A stretch of DNA of 64,000 bases from Mesorhizobium norvegicum (GCF_004919685.1 NZ_SMYZ01000066.1:57185-121184), one strand, 5' to 3'. Shown: positions 43,516-53,158, numbered from the stretch's first letter. The notes: generated by a model not told the origin, from the letters alone. Translations and numbers: made by a program.

Positions 43516-44676
43516 TCACGCCGCTACGAAGCGAACGTCGGACCGCAGCCAGTCAAGCCGCACTGTGTCGCCGGGTTGGAAGATCTGCTGCCCCGAGGCG
43601 GCATGTTCGCGCGCGACAAGCACGGTGCTCCCGACGCGCACATGGTATTTCCGCAACGGTCCGGCATAGATCATGTCGTCGACAGTGCCGGTAACGGACT
43701 GGCACTGTCTCGCATCGGCCCTCTGCGGCGCCGCCGGCGCGGAGGCGCGGATACGCTCTGGCCTGATCATGGGCACGGTGCCCGACGGCTGCGCCGCATC
43801 GGATTCCACATAACAATCGAGATTTTCGAGAATGTTGGCCTCTCCGAGGAAATTCGCTACAAAGCGGGATGCCGGCCGATCGTAAAGGGCTTCCGGTGAA
43901 TCGGTCTGTTCAATCCGCCCGGCACGCATGACAACGATGCGATCTGACAGTGTAAGCGCCTCCTCCTGGTCGTGCGTCACGCATATGGTGGTGATGTTGA
44001 ACTCTTTGTGAAGGTTCTTCATTTCGATCTGCATCTGCTCGCGAAGGTTGCGGTCGAGAGCGCCGAGGGGCTCGTCGAGCAGGAGGAACGGCGGATCAGC
44101 GATGAGCGCACGGGCGAGCGCCACGCGCTGCTGTTGGCCGCCGCTCAGTTGCGACGGCATGCGACCGCCGAAGTCCTTGAGACGCACACGCTCAAGGATG
44201 CGATCGACCCGCTTTGCCCTGTCGGCCGTCTTGACGCCCCGCATTTCGAGCGGGAATTCCAGATTCCGACGTACCGTCAGGTGCGGAAACAGCGCATAGT
44301 TCTGGAAGACGATGCCTTGGTCGCGCCGATAGGATGGGACTGCGGCCACAGAATTTCCGGCGATCAGAATGTCGCCCTTACTGGCCGCTACGAACCCGGC
44401 AAGCAGCATGAGCGCCGTGGTCTTGCCCGAACCGCTCGGACCGAGAATGGTCAGGAATTCGCCCTGGCGTACCGTCAGTGACAAGTCTTGGACCGCGGTG
44501 ACCTGCCCGTACATCTTGGTGACATTGCGAAATTCGATCTGGGCGGGAATTGAGGTCTGCTCCAATGCGTTATCCTCGATAGATGGGACGGACGCGGCGA
44601 CATCGTGATGGTGGCTGCCAAGATCGATCGACGGATCGCCCGAAATGGAATCCTGAAAAACAAGGACGTCCGACAT
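43516..44676 (-). CDS. ABC transporter ATPase (PotA-type)
   Basis: A 386-residue ATPase with Walker A GPSGSGKTTALMLLAG, Q-loop FQNYALFPHLT, signature LSGGQQQRVALARAL, Walker B LLLDEPLGALD and a C-terminal TOBE domain (IRPERIRAS, VDDMIYAGPLRKYHV). This is the PotA/FbpC/CysA class. The N-terminus has an unusual extension of about 45 residues (GSHHHDVAAS) before the ATPase core. The start at 44676 is tentative. It lies between the binding protein and fused permease genes. Confidence 0.92.
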   Translation of the reverse strand: MSDVLVFQDSISGDPSIDLGSHHHDVAASVPSIEDNALEQTSIPAQIEFRNVTKMYGQVTAVQDLSLTVRQGEFLTILGPSGSGKTTALMLLAGFVAASKGDILIAGNSVAAVPSYRRDQGIVFQNYALFPHLTVRRNLEFPLEMRGVKTADRAKRVDRILERVRLKDFGGRMPSQLSGGQQQRVALARALIADPPFLLLDEPLGALDRNLREQMQIEMKNLHKEFNITTICVTHDQEEALTLSDRIVVMRAGRIEQTDSPEALYDRPASRFVANFLGEANILENLDCYVESDAAQPSGTVPMIRPERIRASAPAAPQRADARQCQSVTGTVDDMIYAGPLRKYHVRVGSTVLVAREHAASGQQIFQPGDTVRLDWLRSDVRFVAA

Positions 44677-44758
44677 GGTCGGCTCGTTCAGAATATCACA
44701 GGTCGGCAAGGCGGCAAATTAGAGATTGCCCCTCGCCGACCAACTCACAGATCCGGAT

Positions 44759-45865
44759 CTATCGCAAAACCCACTCGTTCCAGCGCTGCGCGAGCCTTTG
44801 CGTATTCGACAGCCCATCCGAGCCGACCTCGGCGTACCACCGACCGTTTATGGGGATGCTTTTCGCTACGTAGTCCGGATGTGTAGGCAGCTTACGGGCT
44901 ACATCCTCCGGTATAAACTTAAAGGCGTTACGGTTGCTGGGACCTTCGGGGTAGAGTTTGCAGAAGGCCGCCTGGCGTTCACCCCGGGTGGCGAATTCAA
45001 CGAACTTTTGAGCGTTTTGCGTATTGGGCCCCCCTTTCGGGATTACCCAATAGTCCCACGTTAGCTTGGCCTGACTGCGGTTGATTTCGATCGGCGAACC
45101 CTTATCAATCAACGAGATTGCCCGTCCGTCATAAGAATTCATGATATCGCCAGTTCCACCACTCATCAATTGCTGAATCTCGGACCCATTCGTCCACCAC
45201 TTCCGGATATGCGGCTTTATCTTGTCCAGGCTGGCGAAGATCCGGTCGATATCCATCGGATAAAGTTTATCGAGATCGACGCCCTCCGCCATCAACGCCT
45301 CTTCCCAGGGCCCTTCGGATCCCAACTGACCCGACACAAGGAAGCGAGTACCGGGAAACTTTACGACGTCCCAGAACTCGGTCCAGTTGGTCGGTCGCTG
45401 CTTGTCAGCAGGGAACTTCTCTGTATTATAGATCATATTATAAGAATAGACAAGCGAGGCGACGCCGAACGTATCCCTGGCGAAATCATAGAATCCGTCA
45501 AGCTCTTCCTTCTTATAGATCGAGTAGTCGATCTTCTCGAGGTACCCTTTATCACTTGCAGGAAACACCGCGCCTGGATTAAGTGGACTTGCGTCGATCG
45601 TGACGTTGTTTGCTTTCATCATCAGCTCAAGCTTCGCGAAATCGAGATCTTGGGTGATTGGAGTTACGTTGATACCAGTCTCGGCTGCGAACGGTTTCAC
45701 ATACGCTTCAATTTGTGCCTTTCCGACTTCGCCACCGTTGACCAAGACTCGGAGTTCTGCAGAGGATTGCGCCATAGCTCGGGTAGTGACAGAAGATAGC
45801 GCGCCTACAGCGATAGCGGACGACGTCGCCTGGATAAAACGTCTGCGGTTTAAACGGTGCTTCAT
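44759..45865 (-). CDS. Polyamine-type (PotD/SBP family 1) solute-binding protein
   Basis: A 368-residue periplasmic binding protein with a Tat signal peptide (NRRRFIQATSSAIAVGALSS, cut near AMA-QS). The body (LRVLVNGGEVGKAQIEAYVK, DASPLNPGAVF, RPTNWTEFWDVVKFPGTR) fits the PotD/AfuA group. GGGAGGAA precedes the ATG at 45865. It heads a three-gene importer with the PotA-type ATPase and the fused permease. Ligands of this group include polyamines, amino acids and opines. The one here is not known. Confidence 0.9.
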   Translation of the reverse strand: MKHRLNRRRFIQATSSAIAVGALSSVTTRAMAQSSAELRVLVNGGEVGKAQIEAYVKPFAAETGINVTPITQDLDFAKLELMMKANNVTIDASPLNPGAVFPASDKGYLEKIDYSIYKKEELDGFYDFARDTFGVASLVYSYNMIYNTEKFPADKQRPTNWTEFWDVVKFPGTRFLVSGQLGSEGPWEEALMAEGVDLDKLYPMDIDRIFASLDKIKPHIRKWWTNGSEIQQLMSGGTGDIMNSYDGRAISLIDKGSPIEINRSQAKLTWDYWVIPKGGPNTQNAQKFVEFATRGERQAAFCKLYPEGPSNRNAFKFIPEDVARKLPTHPDYVAKSIPINGRWYAEVGSDGLSNTQRLAQRWNEWVLR

Positions 45866-46396
45866 TGCTTCCTCCCAGTTGATCCTTTGGCCACGAGAGC
45901 CCCGGATTCCGCGATACGACGAGATTTACTTCCCGACACGTGCCAAGAGGCGAAATCGGTCAGCATTACAGGAAAATTGTGGAGAAACGCCGACCGGACA
46001 GCTCTGTAACTTCATTGAACATCCATCGCCCGGCGCCTTCCGTCAAATGCTGATTGTATATCGGAGGCATCTAGAACCGATATGTCCTTCAACGTGCCTG
46101 ATACGTCCGGAGCCGCCGTTCGTCAGCCGCGTGCATAGCCAAATCAGCGGCGATGTCATACGGTATCGATGCGGACACTTGCCGACGTCATTTTGCGAAC
46201 GGGTTCGCATGGCCTGCAACAAATTTCGTTCGAGTGGTCGAGTGAACCTACCGGCGCGACAGCGGTGTTGCTAGGCTAGTTCAGCAGCAGAATCTTCTCA
46301 CGCCTCCGGCCACTTCTCACGATCATAGCCACTACTTGCCTACCCACCGAAACGGCGTGCTGTTCTGCCTGGTAACATCGACACTCAAATCAACTT
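45866..46396. other. Intergenic region, no gene seen
   Basis: About 530 bases between the binding-protein start and the deacylase stop. I see no coding frame I can support and no clear terminator. The promoter of the importer is expected in its left third. Confidence 0.4.
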
Positions 46397-47392
46397 TCAG
46401 CGTTTGAGAGGTCTCGCTATGATAGCCACCTCTTCATTAACGCTGACATGTGCTCCCGATTTGATAGTGCAGACAATTGATGTTGAAGGCGCGCAGATAT
46501 CGATGGACTGGGCCGACACTGAATCCATTGGGTGCAACTTCCCGATTATGTCTCCCTGCTGCACTTTTTGCAGCACCGAGCATCGAGGTTCGAAGATGCC
46601 CGTGTCTGGTGATGTTACCTTGTCCGACAATAACGTTTCAAGTGTTTGACTAAGCTTCTGCTGACGGTAGGTCGGAATGTCTACTGTTCCCTTGATCAGG
46701 CCAAGCGTGATCAAACCGTTGCGCACGCCAGTCTCATAGATTTTCAGATCCTCGAAACCAACGGTGCCACCACCAAATTCAGTACAAATGAATACCTTGC
46801 CCTGGCGATGCACCCAACTGTCGAACATACCAGCGGTCTCATTATGCTCCCAAAGCAAGGTTACTGGCAATTTGAAGGACTCTCCCAGACGGAGTGTCTT
46901 GGCCATTAGATCGGCATCAGCAATAGGATGCGTAATAACCGCAGGCGCAGAATCCCACGTTGGTCCCATGCTATGCAGATCAAATATGATATCGGCCTCT
47001 GGCACCAACATTCGACAAACCGCATCTGCAATACGTTCGCTTACCGAGCCATCAGCGCGTCCCGGAAACATCCGGTTTAGGTTTGAGCCGTCGATCGGGG
47101 TGTTTCGGCCCCATGCGCGCACGGCCGGCGGATTTAGCACCGGTACGACGAGAATTCTTCCGCAAGTTTGGACTTCGGGCAGCCACTCGATAAGCCGCCG
47201 AGCGACTATTGGCCCCTCCAATTCATTGCCGTGATTTCCCCCAGTAATTAGAAGGCGTGGTCCCTCGCCTCTATTGAGGCTGAAGACCGGGATCGAAAGA
47301 GCTTCGCAGTCGGCACCCCTGGGAACAACGAGATGTCCCGTGCTCAAGCCAGGCGCGTCGATATTGAACGTTAGGTGCGGTGCTTCGCTCAT
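46397..47392 (-). CDS. AstE/AspA-family deacylase (DoeB-like)
   Basis: A 331-residue zinc-dependent deacylase of the succinylglutamate desuccinylase/aspartoacylase family. Zinc-binding residues are in TGGNHGNELEGP (His and Glu) and IFDLHSMG (His). The order and spacing resemble N-acetyl-L-2,4-diaminobutyrate deacetylase DoeB/EutE of ectoine catabolism. It probably removes an acyl group from an N-acylated amino acid. It lies downstream of the M24 ectoine-hydrolase-like gene on the same strand, the same partnership as doeA-doeB. An alternative ATG at 47446 would add 18 residues. Confidence 0.85.
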   Translation of the reverse strand: MSEAPHLTFNIDAPGLSTGHLVVPRGADCEALSIPVFSLNRGEGPRLLITGGNHGNELEGPIVARRLIEWLPEVQTCGRILVVPVLNPPAVRAWGRNTPIDGSNLNRMFPGRADGSVSERIADAVCRMLVPEADIIFDLHSMGPTWDSAPAVITHPIADADLMAKTLRLGESFKLPVTLLWEHNETAGMFDSWVHRQGKVFICTEFGGGTVGFEDLKIYETGVRNGLITLGLIKGTVDIPTYRQQKLSQTLETLLSDKVTSPDTGIFEPRCSVLQKVQQGDIIGKLHPMDSVSAQSIDICAPSTSIVCTIKSGAHVSVNEEVAIIARPLKR

Positions 47393-47654
47393 TGTTCGGC
47401 TTTCTTCGAAACCACTCTTGCCAGACCCTTTCGCTGCATCCTGCAATCAGGAGTGGAGCGACCCGGGACTATCTTCCGTCGCGGATACTGAGGTCAAATT
47501 CAGTTTGCTGATCGTCGACATCTCGTTTTGATATGACTCGGAACCGGCATGGCTGCTTCGTCTGCTTTGGCTCGAGGAATGGCTCCGGAACGACGCGAAG
47601 GCCGGCTGAAGCCGCAAGTTCTCGTCACACTCGCCACCTATCCCCCGGCTCCGT

Positions 47655-47855
47655 TACCTTGATGAAGATGCTAAGATTGAGGACCGCTGCTACTGCAGCA
47701 CCGCCAGAGGAGCCCCAGCCGTCAGGTCATTATTCCATGGAGCGCAGAGGGCTGTTTGTAACCTTTCCAACCCAAACTCCGCATTGGCTATCTTCCCGAG
47801 GATAACTGCACGCCTCGCGACCGCGCTGCGACTGGCGCGTCGTGGGCGCAATGCA
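47655..47855 (-). pseudogene. Amidase gene fragment (partial duplicate)
   Basis: The DNA is clearly related to 40617-40840 inside the intact amidase gene. Shared blocks include CCGCCAGAGGAGCC versus CCGCCCGAGGAGCC and CCTTTCCAACCCAAACTCCG versus CCTTTCCAGCCAAACTCCGG, and the minus-strand product covers the region around the catalytic serines. It is short and broken by indels. The rest of 47393-48164 holds no gene that I can identify. Confidence 0.75.
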
Positions 47856-48164
47856 CAGCCTCCCAATTTTCGGGGTACTAAGGTGGGAACATCGCGACAC
47901 GCAAACGCAATAGCTGCGGTTGATAGCGCGGCTGGGACCACAAGATCACACGCCTTCGCGCGTCAACATCACGCGACGAAGGCGAGCGTCTACGGTGTCG
48001 TGGATCGTCGGCCATATGACGAGAGAGCACTGAACTCAAAATGCAGGGATCCCTTTTATAGATACCAATTTGACACAGATGTGCAGTCTGCCCGGTTTTC
48101 AAGATTCCAATCGAAGTACAGAGACTTCCGCAGTGTTACAGCTACTCGGCGCCGCTGCCAAAAA

Positions 48165-49322
48165 TCACGCGCGATAAAGGGTATGCGGTGTATCGCTAAG
48201 TATTTCGACGCCGCTCTCTGTAACTAAGACATGCTCGCTGGTTCCAAGCAGATAGCCGCCCTCTCCGCACAGGATGATTGGCATATGCAAGGTCATTCCG
48301 GCCTGGAGGACATCGGTCGCATCCGGCTCCAAGCTCAGATTGCCGCGCTCTGTCCAATTGATGCCTGTCTGGTACCCAACCCGGTGGTTAAGGACCTTCG
48401 GACGTTGAGATCGCTCAATCACCTTTCGCCCGGCAGCATCCACCTCGCCTGCGGTTGCCCCCGGCTTGATCGCGGCTATCACTGCTTCGAGGGCTTCCAC
48501 TGATAGGGCGTGCAAGGATTCGGTCTCGGGATGCCGACCAAGCACGGCGCACCGGACAAGTCCTGCGGAGTAGCCCTGTTTGAGACCGCCGAGTTCCATG
48601 AATGCGGGCTCATCGTTTCTGATCGGATGGTCCATCGGGCTGCCGTGTGACAGCTTCGTTCGCTCGCCGAACAACAGAGTCGTGACAGGCGCCTGAAGCA
48701 CGCCGCCGGCTTTTCTTACATCCAGGTCGATCTTCGCTGACACTTCCGCTTCGGTGACGCCTTCCCGCAGTGAGTTTTGAAACGTGCGCACGGCCACGTC
48801 CGTCAGCACCATCGCGGCGCGCATGGCTTCGAGCTCGAGCTCTGTCTTTACCGCCGCTACCAACGCGACCAGACGAGTCGCGTCGGCGATCTTCATATCG
48901 GGAAGTTGCGTATGGACCCGACTCACGTCGGCCGGCGCGAGATTCCAGCAACCTAGCTCAAAGCCTACGCTTTTGTTCTGCAATCCATACCGCCGAAGGA
49001 CATCGGCGCACACTTTGGGAAAGTCGTTCTGCTCGGTATAGGTAACGATCTCGGCAACGCAACTCTCAGCACGAACGGCGCCCAATTCATACTCCCGGAT
49101 GACAAGCGTCGGCGTCCGCCCCGGCACGAGGATCAGCGGGAAGGGCGCGAAATAGGCGCCACGCCCGTTGTACCCGGTGAGATACTGCAGATGGCCATGG
49201 GCTGTAACGAGGAGTGCGTCGAGGTTGGCGCGCGCTACCGCTTCAAGGACCTTTTGCTGCCGGCGCTCATACTCTGATTTCGGGAAGGGCATCCCCGTTA
49301 GAGGAATCGCTGAGATAGTCAT
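48165..49322 (-). CDS. M24-family, creatinase/ectoine-hydrolase-like (DoeA-like) enzyme
   Basis: A 385-residue pita-bread-fold protein with an N-terminal creatinase-type domain (YLTGYNGRGAYFAPFPLILV) and a C-terminal M24 domain. The metal-binding Asp pair of true aminopeptidases is lost. Where they have D-x-G...Y-x-x-D it has MELGGLKQGYSAGLVRCAVL. Loss of the metal site is typical of creatinase and of ectoine hydrolase DoeA/EutD, which open a C-N bond without metal. AAGGAG precedes the ATG at 49320-49322. With the DoeB-like gene it forms an ectoine-catabolism-like pair, though the substrate may be an analogue. Confidence 0.85.
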   Translation of the reverse strand: MTISAIPLTGMPFPKSEYERRQQKVLEAVARANLDALLVTAHGHLQYLTGYNGRGAYFAPFPLILVPGRTPTLVIREYELGAVRAESCVAEIVTYTEQNDFPKVCADVLRRYGLQNKSVGFELGCWNLAPADVSRVHTQLPDMKIADATRLVALVAAVKTELELEAMRAAMVLTDVAVRTFQNSLREGVTEAEVSAKIDLDVRKAGGVLQAPVTTLLFGERTKLSHGSPMDHPIRNDEPAFMELGGLKQGYSAGLVRCAVLGRHPETESLHALSVEALEAVIAAIKPGATAGEVDAAGRKVIERSQRPKVLNHRVGYQTGINWTERGNLSLEPDATDVLQAGMTLHMPIILCGEGGYLLGTSEHVLVTESGVEILSDTPHTLYRA

Positions 49323-49541
49323 GGTATTCCTAACTCCTTTTTCAACCGTCGTATTGTACCGTCAATCAGTGAGGCGCACGACCGAACGGTTTGATTTCGT
49401 TTTTGATCCAGCCACTAACGAGAGGCCATGAGCGAAAAGTTGCGGCCTTACTGAAAAGCGACCGAACAACTGCGAATAAACACCTTACGGATACGGCCCT
49501 CTTGACGTCCTTTCCGCAGATTTTGACATTCATGGAGGCAT

Positions 49542-50672
49542 TCACGTGGAGTCCTGCGGGTGTTCCCTCGAGCCGCATCCGTTTCCAGTCGCTGCGCCCA
49601 CGTACTCACCGGCGCGGTCACGGAATCGCACGATGACGTCATCCAGTGGTACGGCCATCGCTCGCTCTAGGTTCGTCCAATAAATTTCGGCACTAGCGAG
49701 TAGCTCCTCGCTCTGGTCAGGCGCTCGCTCCGCCTTCCAGTATCGGATCAACGCGAGCATGGTGAGCCGCGCGAGAGCCGCAACTGGCAAAAGTGGAAGT
49801 TCCGACTCGTTTATCGGCCGGCTTTGCTCGTATCCAGCGACAAAGGCAAAGGCATCCTGCCACGGGTGATCCTGCGTGCGGCCGATCAGGTGCGCGACAG
49901 TATTCGCAGGGTCAAAGATTACCGCGCTGTGGACAGTGTCACCAAAGTCAAGGATGGCCTTAACAAAGTCATCGCTGGACGGATCCACCACGACATTGTT
50001 GGAAGCATAGTCCCCGTGAATCACTTGCATTTCAAGACCGGGCAGCCTCGGCAGCACGATGTCTTCGAAGAGCGTGAAGACCCCTTGAGCCAGCAGTCGG
50101 TGCTCGGGGTCAGGCACGTACTCAACAAGTCCCGCCCAATGGGGAAAGTGCCTTATGTCGTAAACTAAGCTACGCGCGGCAGCTGGATGACCAAATAATC
50201 GCAGTGCAATGTTTAATCGCCCGAGCATGCCTCCGACCTTGGTCAACTGCTCAAAGTTGGCATCCATTTGCTCCCATAACAGGCCCTCGACAAAGCAGAA
50301 GACGCTGAGTGTTCGACAAGTGCCATCCCCCAAGTCGACTGGAACGCTATCCCTTCGGTCAAGGGTTGGCTTGATCCGCTGGACCGGCAGAGCGTGAGCG
50401 GCGTCATCAAGATAACGCATCGCCGCAATCTGCAACGCCGTAACGGGTTCAGGCTCGTCAGACGGTGACACCTTTACGAGGTATTTGCGCGCATCGGCTT
50501 TGAGCCTGAACGTATGGCCCTTTTCACTGCCCAATCGTTCAGTCTGTCCGGTGAGCCCATAGTGCCTTTCAAGCATGTTGTTCAGCAACAACGGGTCGAT
50601 AGATTCGCTTGATGAAAGCAGGCTGCTCTCCTCCAGGAGCCGTTGGAGCATTGCGTCAGGTAATTTGTTCAT
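49542..50672 (-). CDS. APH-family small-molecule kinase (hydroxylysine kinase-like)
   Basis: A 376-residue aminoglycoside-phosphotransferase-fold kinase with catalytic loop VIHGDYASNNVVVD and metal-binding ILDFGDTVHS. The best context match is hydroxylysine kinase. In animals and some bacteria this kinase works with a class III PLP phospho-lyase of the AGXT2L type, and here such a gene ends 14 bases upstream. The pair would phosphorylate a hydroxyl on an amino compound and then eliminate phosphate and ammonia. Homoserine kinase-type or choline kinase-type functions remain possible. Confidence 0.82.
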   Translation of the reverse strand: MNKLPDAMLQRLLEESSLLSSSESIDPLLLNNMLERHYGLTGQTERLGSEKGHTFRLKADARKYLVKVSPSDEPEPVTALQIAAMRYLDDAAHALPVQRIKPTLDRRDSVPVDLGDGTCRTLSVFCFVEGLLWEQMDANFEQLTKVGGMLGRLNIALRLFGHPAAARSLVYDIRHFPHWAGLVEYVPDPEHRLLAQGVFTLFEDIVLPRLPGLEMQVIHGDYASNNVVVDPSSDDFVKAILDFGDTVHSAVIFDPANTVAHLIGRTQDHPWQDAFAFVAGYEQSRPINESELPLLPVAALARLTMLALIRYWKAERAPDQSEELLASAEIYWTNLERAMAVPLDDVIVRFRDRAGEYVGAATGNGCGSREHPQDST

Positions 50673-50686
50673 GTCGCTAGAGCCTT

Positions 50687-51976
50687 CTAGAGCCGCTGTT
50701 TCGCTACGATGGCAAAGGTCTCAAGGAATCGAGACACATCGGCAGCGGTGAAAGCGACTGGAGGACGAACTTTCAACACGTTACCCGAGGGGCCGGTCCG
50801 GCTGATAAGAACTCGACGATCGCGAAGGTCCTTGATAATGCTTTCGCAACGAAGGGGATCCGGCTCGAGTGTCTCTCTGTCCTTGACGATCTCGACACCA
50901 AGGTACAGCCCGCTGCCTCGGATTTCCGCAACGTAAGGAGAGTCCCGCGCCAGCGTTTCGAGCCCTGACTGCAAGGTCGCTCCGTTCACGGCAACGCGTT
51001 CACGCACATTCTCCTGCTCGAACACATCGAGCACTGCGGTCGCCGCGGCTATAGAAAGCGATCGGCCGCCCAATGTGTTGAAGTAACTGACCTTCTGTCC
51101 GAATTCGTCAGATACCTCCGGGCGGAAGACGACGCCAGAGATGGGGAAACCGTTCCCAATCGCCTTGCCCATCGTGACGATATCAGGAACTACCCCGTGC
51201 CGACTGAACCCCCACATCGAATCTCCGAGCTGAGCGAACCCTGATTGAACCTCGTCAGCGATGTGAAGGCCACCAGCGGCATGAACTTCGTTGACCATTG
51301 CCTGCAGGAAGCCCACAGGGTGAGTAAAAATGCCGTCTGAGGTGAACGCGGAATCGGCAACTAAGGCTGCTAGCCTGTATCCATGCCGTTCGAGATCAAC
51401 AATTGCGGAACGCACTTGATCCCGCATATAATTCTCAAGGGATTGTTGGGGTTCGCAGAACCTGGGGTCAGGAGCGGCAATAAGTCGGACGTTTGGTCCC
51501 AGCGGAGATCCTGTGCCCAGCATTGGGGAAAAACTGGCGACCTCACGAGTGCGACCGTGAAACGCCCAGCGCGTAACTATGATACCTTCGCCGCCCGTAT
51601 GGTACCTCGCGACCCGAACTGCGAGATCATTTGCTTCAGATCCAGTGCAGGGCAAGCTTAGTTTCGAAAGTTCGGCTGGGAATGTTGCAAGTAGCCGCTC
51701 GGCATAGGCCACCAGCGCTTCCTGGGGGTAGCGTGTATCTGTGTTGATCGCTGCAATCTGGCGGGAGACGGCGTCCGCTACATGCCTGTGCGCGTGGCCG
51801 ACGCCCTGCACGTTGTTAAACGCGTCGAGATAGTCATTGCCGTCGCTGTCTATCAGGTGGGCACCAAAACTCGAGACAAACTCCACCGGAATAGTCTCGG
51901 AAAACTGGTAGCCCGGCCCGAGCACCATATTCCGGCGTCGGATAATGTCGTGGAGTCGTTCAGGCAGATCGCTCAT
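50687..51976 (-). CDS. Class III PLP enzyme, AGXT2L-like ammonio-phospho-lyase candidate
   Basis: A 429-residue class III PLP enzyme from the ATG at 51974-51976. It has LDAFNNVQGVGHAHRHV, a CTGSEANDLAVRVARYHTGG cofactor region, HIADEVQSGFAQLG and the Schiff-base Lys in VTMGKAIGNGFPISG. The DAxNNVxxVGH block and the FNTLGGRSLSIAAATAVLDV segment are typical of the AGXT2L phospho-lyases rather than ordinary aminotransferases. It is immediately followed by the APH-type kinase, as in hydroxylysine breakdown. A longer in-frame extension upstream looks non-coding. An ordinary aminotransferase role cannot be excluded. Confidence 0.82.
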   Translation of the reverse strand: MSDLPERLHDIIRRRNMVLGPGYQFSETIPVEFVSSFGAHLIDSDGNDYLDAFNNVQGVGHAHRHVADAVSRQIAAINTDTRYPQEALVAYAERLLATFPAELSKLSLPCTGSEANDLAVRVARYHTGGEGIIVTRWAFHGRTREVASFSPMLGTGSPLGPNVRLIAAPDPRFCEPQQSLENYMRDQVRSAIVDLERHGYRLAALVADSAFTSDGIFTHPVGFLQAMVNEVHAAGGLHIADEVQSGFAQLGDSMWGFSRHGVVPDIVTMGKAIGNGFPISGVVFRPEVSDEFGQKVSYFNTLGGRSLSIAAATAVLDVFEQENVRERVAVNGATLQSGLETLARDSPYVAEIRGSGLYLGVEIVKDRETLEPDPLRCESIIKDLRDRRVLISRTGPSGNVLKVRPPVAFTAADVSRFLETFAIVAKQRL

Positions 51977-52604
51977 ATCATTCGCATCGATCCGCGTGGG
52001 TTGCCGCGCGCTACGGAAAAGCATGCGTTCATTTGGAATTCCTAGAGCTGCATCCAGTGCCATGTCCTCGATCGGCAGTAGATAGCCGGCGGCCGCGCGC
52101 GTCCAATTCAGTTTGCAGATTGGTGTCTTCTCGCGACGAGATCGGCATGCGGGGCGGTGGCTGAAGCACCAGCAGGCATCAAGCACTGCGCGAGTCGGCC
52201 GCGATGCGCCCGGCGCCATTCGCCAGCGCGCTGCGCATAATACCCGGCGACCGTCTGTCACCCTACAATGCCCCCCCCATTCCGCGGGCAAGGCTAGGCT
52301 ACGGTTATTTGCGGGCTCAACCACACCCCTAGTGAGATGGGCGAATCCTCAGGTTGCGTGAGGACGCCGTGTTTGCTTCAGGCAACCCGGCGGTTCGGCC
52401 GGACTATGATAAAAGGATCGCCAGGATGAGGACCATTTCCGAAGAACAAAAAGAGCGGCCGTCCTAATAGTAAGTTTGGAGCCATCTCAAAACGCGATGG
52501 TATTGTCCGCAACATTATATTGGCGAACCCAATGCCAGGTGGCTCATATTTCGTGGGCTAGCGGATCGAACTCCGCCAGTCAAAAGCCGTCCGACAGAAA
52601 TCAA
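51977..52604. other. Divergent region, no gene seen
   Basis: About 630 bases between the leftward phospho-lyase gene and the rightward chimera/M20 gene. It marks the strand switch from the minus-strand catabolic block to the plus-strand segment. No supported gene. Confidence 0.4.
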
Positions 52605-53123
52605 GTGAGTGAAGTGCAGATCAAAGACGGGCTCCTCGCGTCGGGCAACGGCGCATTCTTCTATGACGATCAAACGGCCGTCAGGTCTGGCGCAAACCAG
52701 GACGGGATCTATGTCGGCGCACCGCTGTGCGCGGCGGCCGCAGTCGCCAACATTCAAGTCCTTAAGGAAAGAAACATCTTGGAACATGTCCAGGAAGTCG
52801 GGCCCTATTGGCTTACCCGCATGAGAGCCGAACTGGAGGCCATTGTCGGCGAAGTTCGCGGCGCTGGAATCCTGTCTGGCGAAGAGATGACGCGGGATCC
52901 CAAAGCGCGCGTATCTTTTGAGCCCGAGCTGCAGGTCGGCGCGCGTCCCGCCGCTTCTCTGTTTGAGCACGGGGTCATCGGCCGAGCCATACCGCATGGC
53001 GATATCCTTGGCTTTGCCCCCCCTCTGATCATCACCCGGGACGAAATCGACATCATTGTCGACGCGACCGCGAAATCGGTCGATACGACTTACCGTGCGC
53101 TAAAGGCCGAGGCTGCGATGTGA
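52605..53123 (+). pseudogene. Chimera: methylaspartate ammonia-lyase N-terminus fused to aminotransferase C-terminus
   Basis: In one open frame, codons from 52605 encode VQIKDGLLASGNGAFFYDDQ and DGIYVGAPL, the first about 38 residues of methylaspartate ammonia-lyase (compare 27669-28970). At about 52725 the product switches to CAAAAVANIQVLKERNILEH and continues to AKSVDTTYRALKAEAAM. This is the last about 130 residues of the class III aminotransferase at 19105-20511. Neither active site is complete, so no enzyme activity is expected. The fusion shows that diverged copies of both genes once lay next to each other, in the same direction, with the intervening DNA deleted. Confidence 0.9.
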
Positions 53124-53158
53124 CCATGGCCGCACATTAATGAGTAGGAGTAGAAGCG

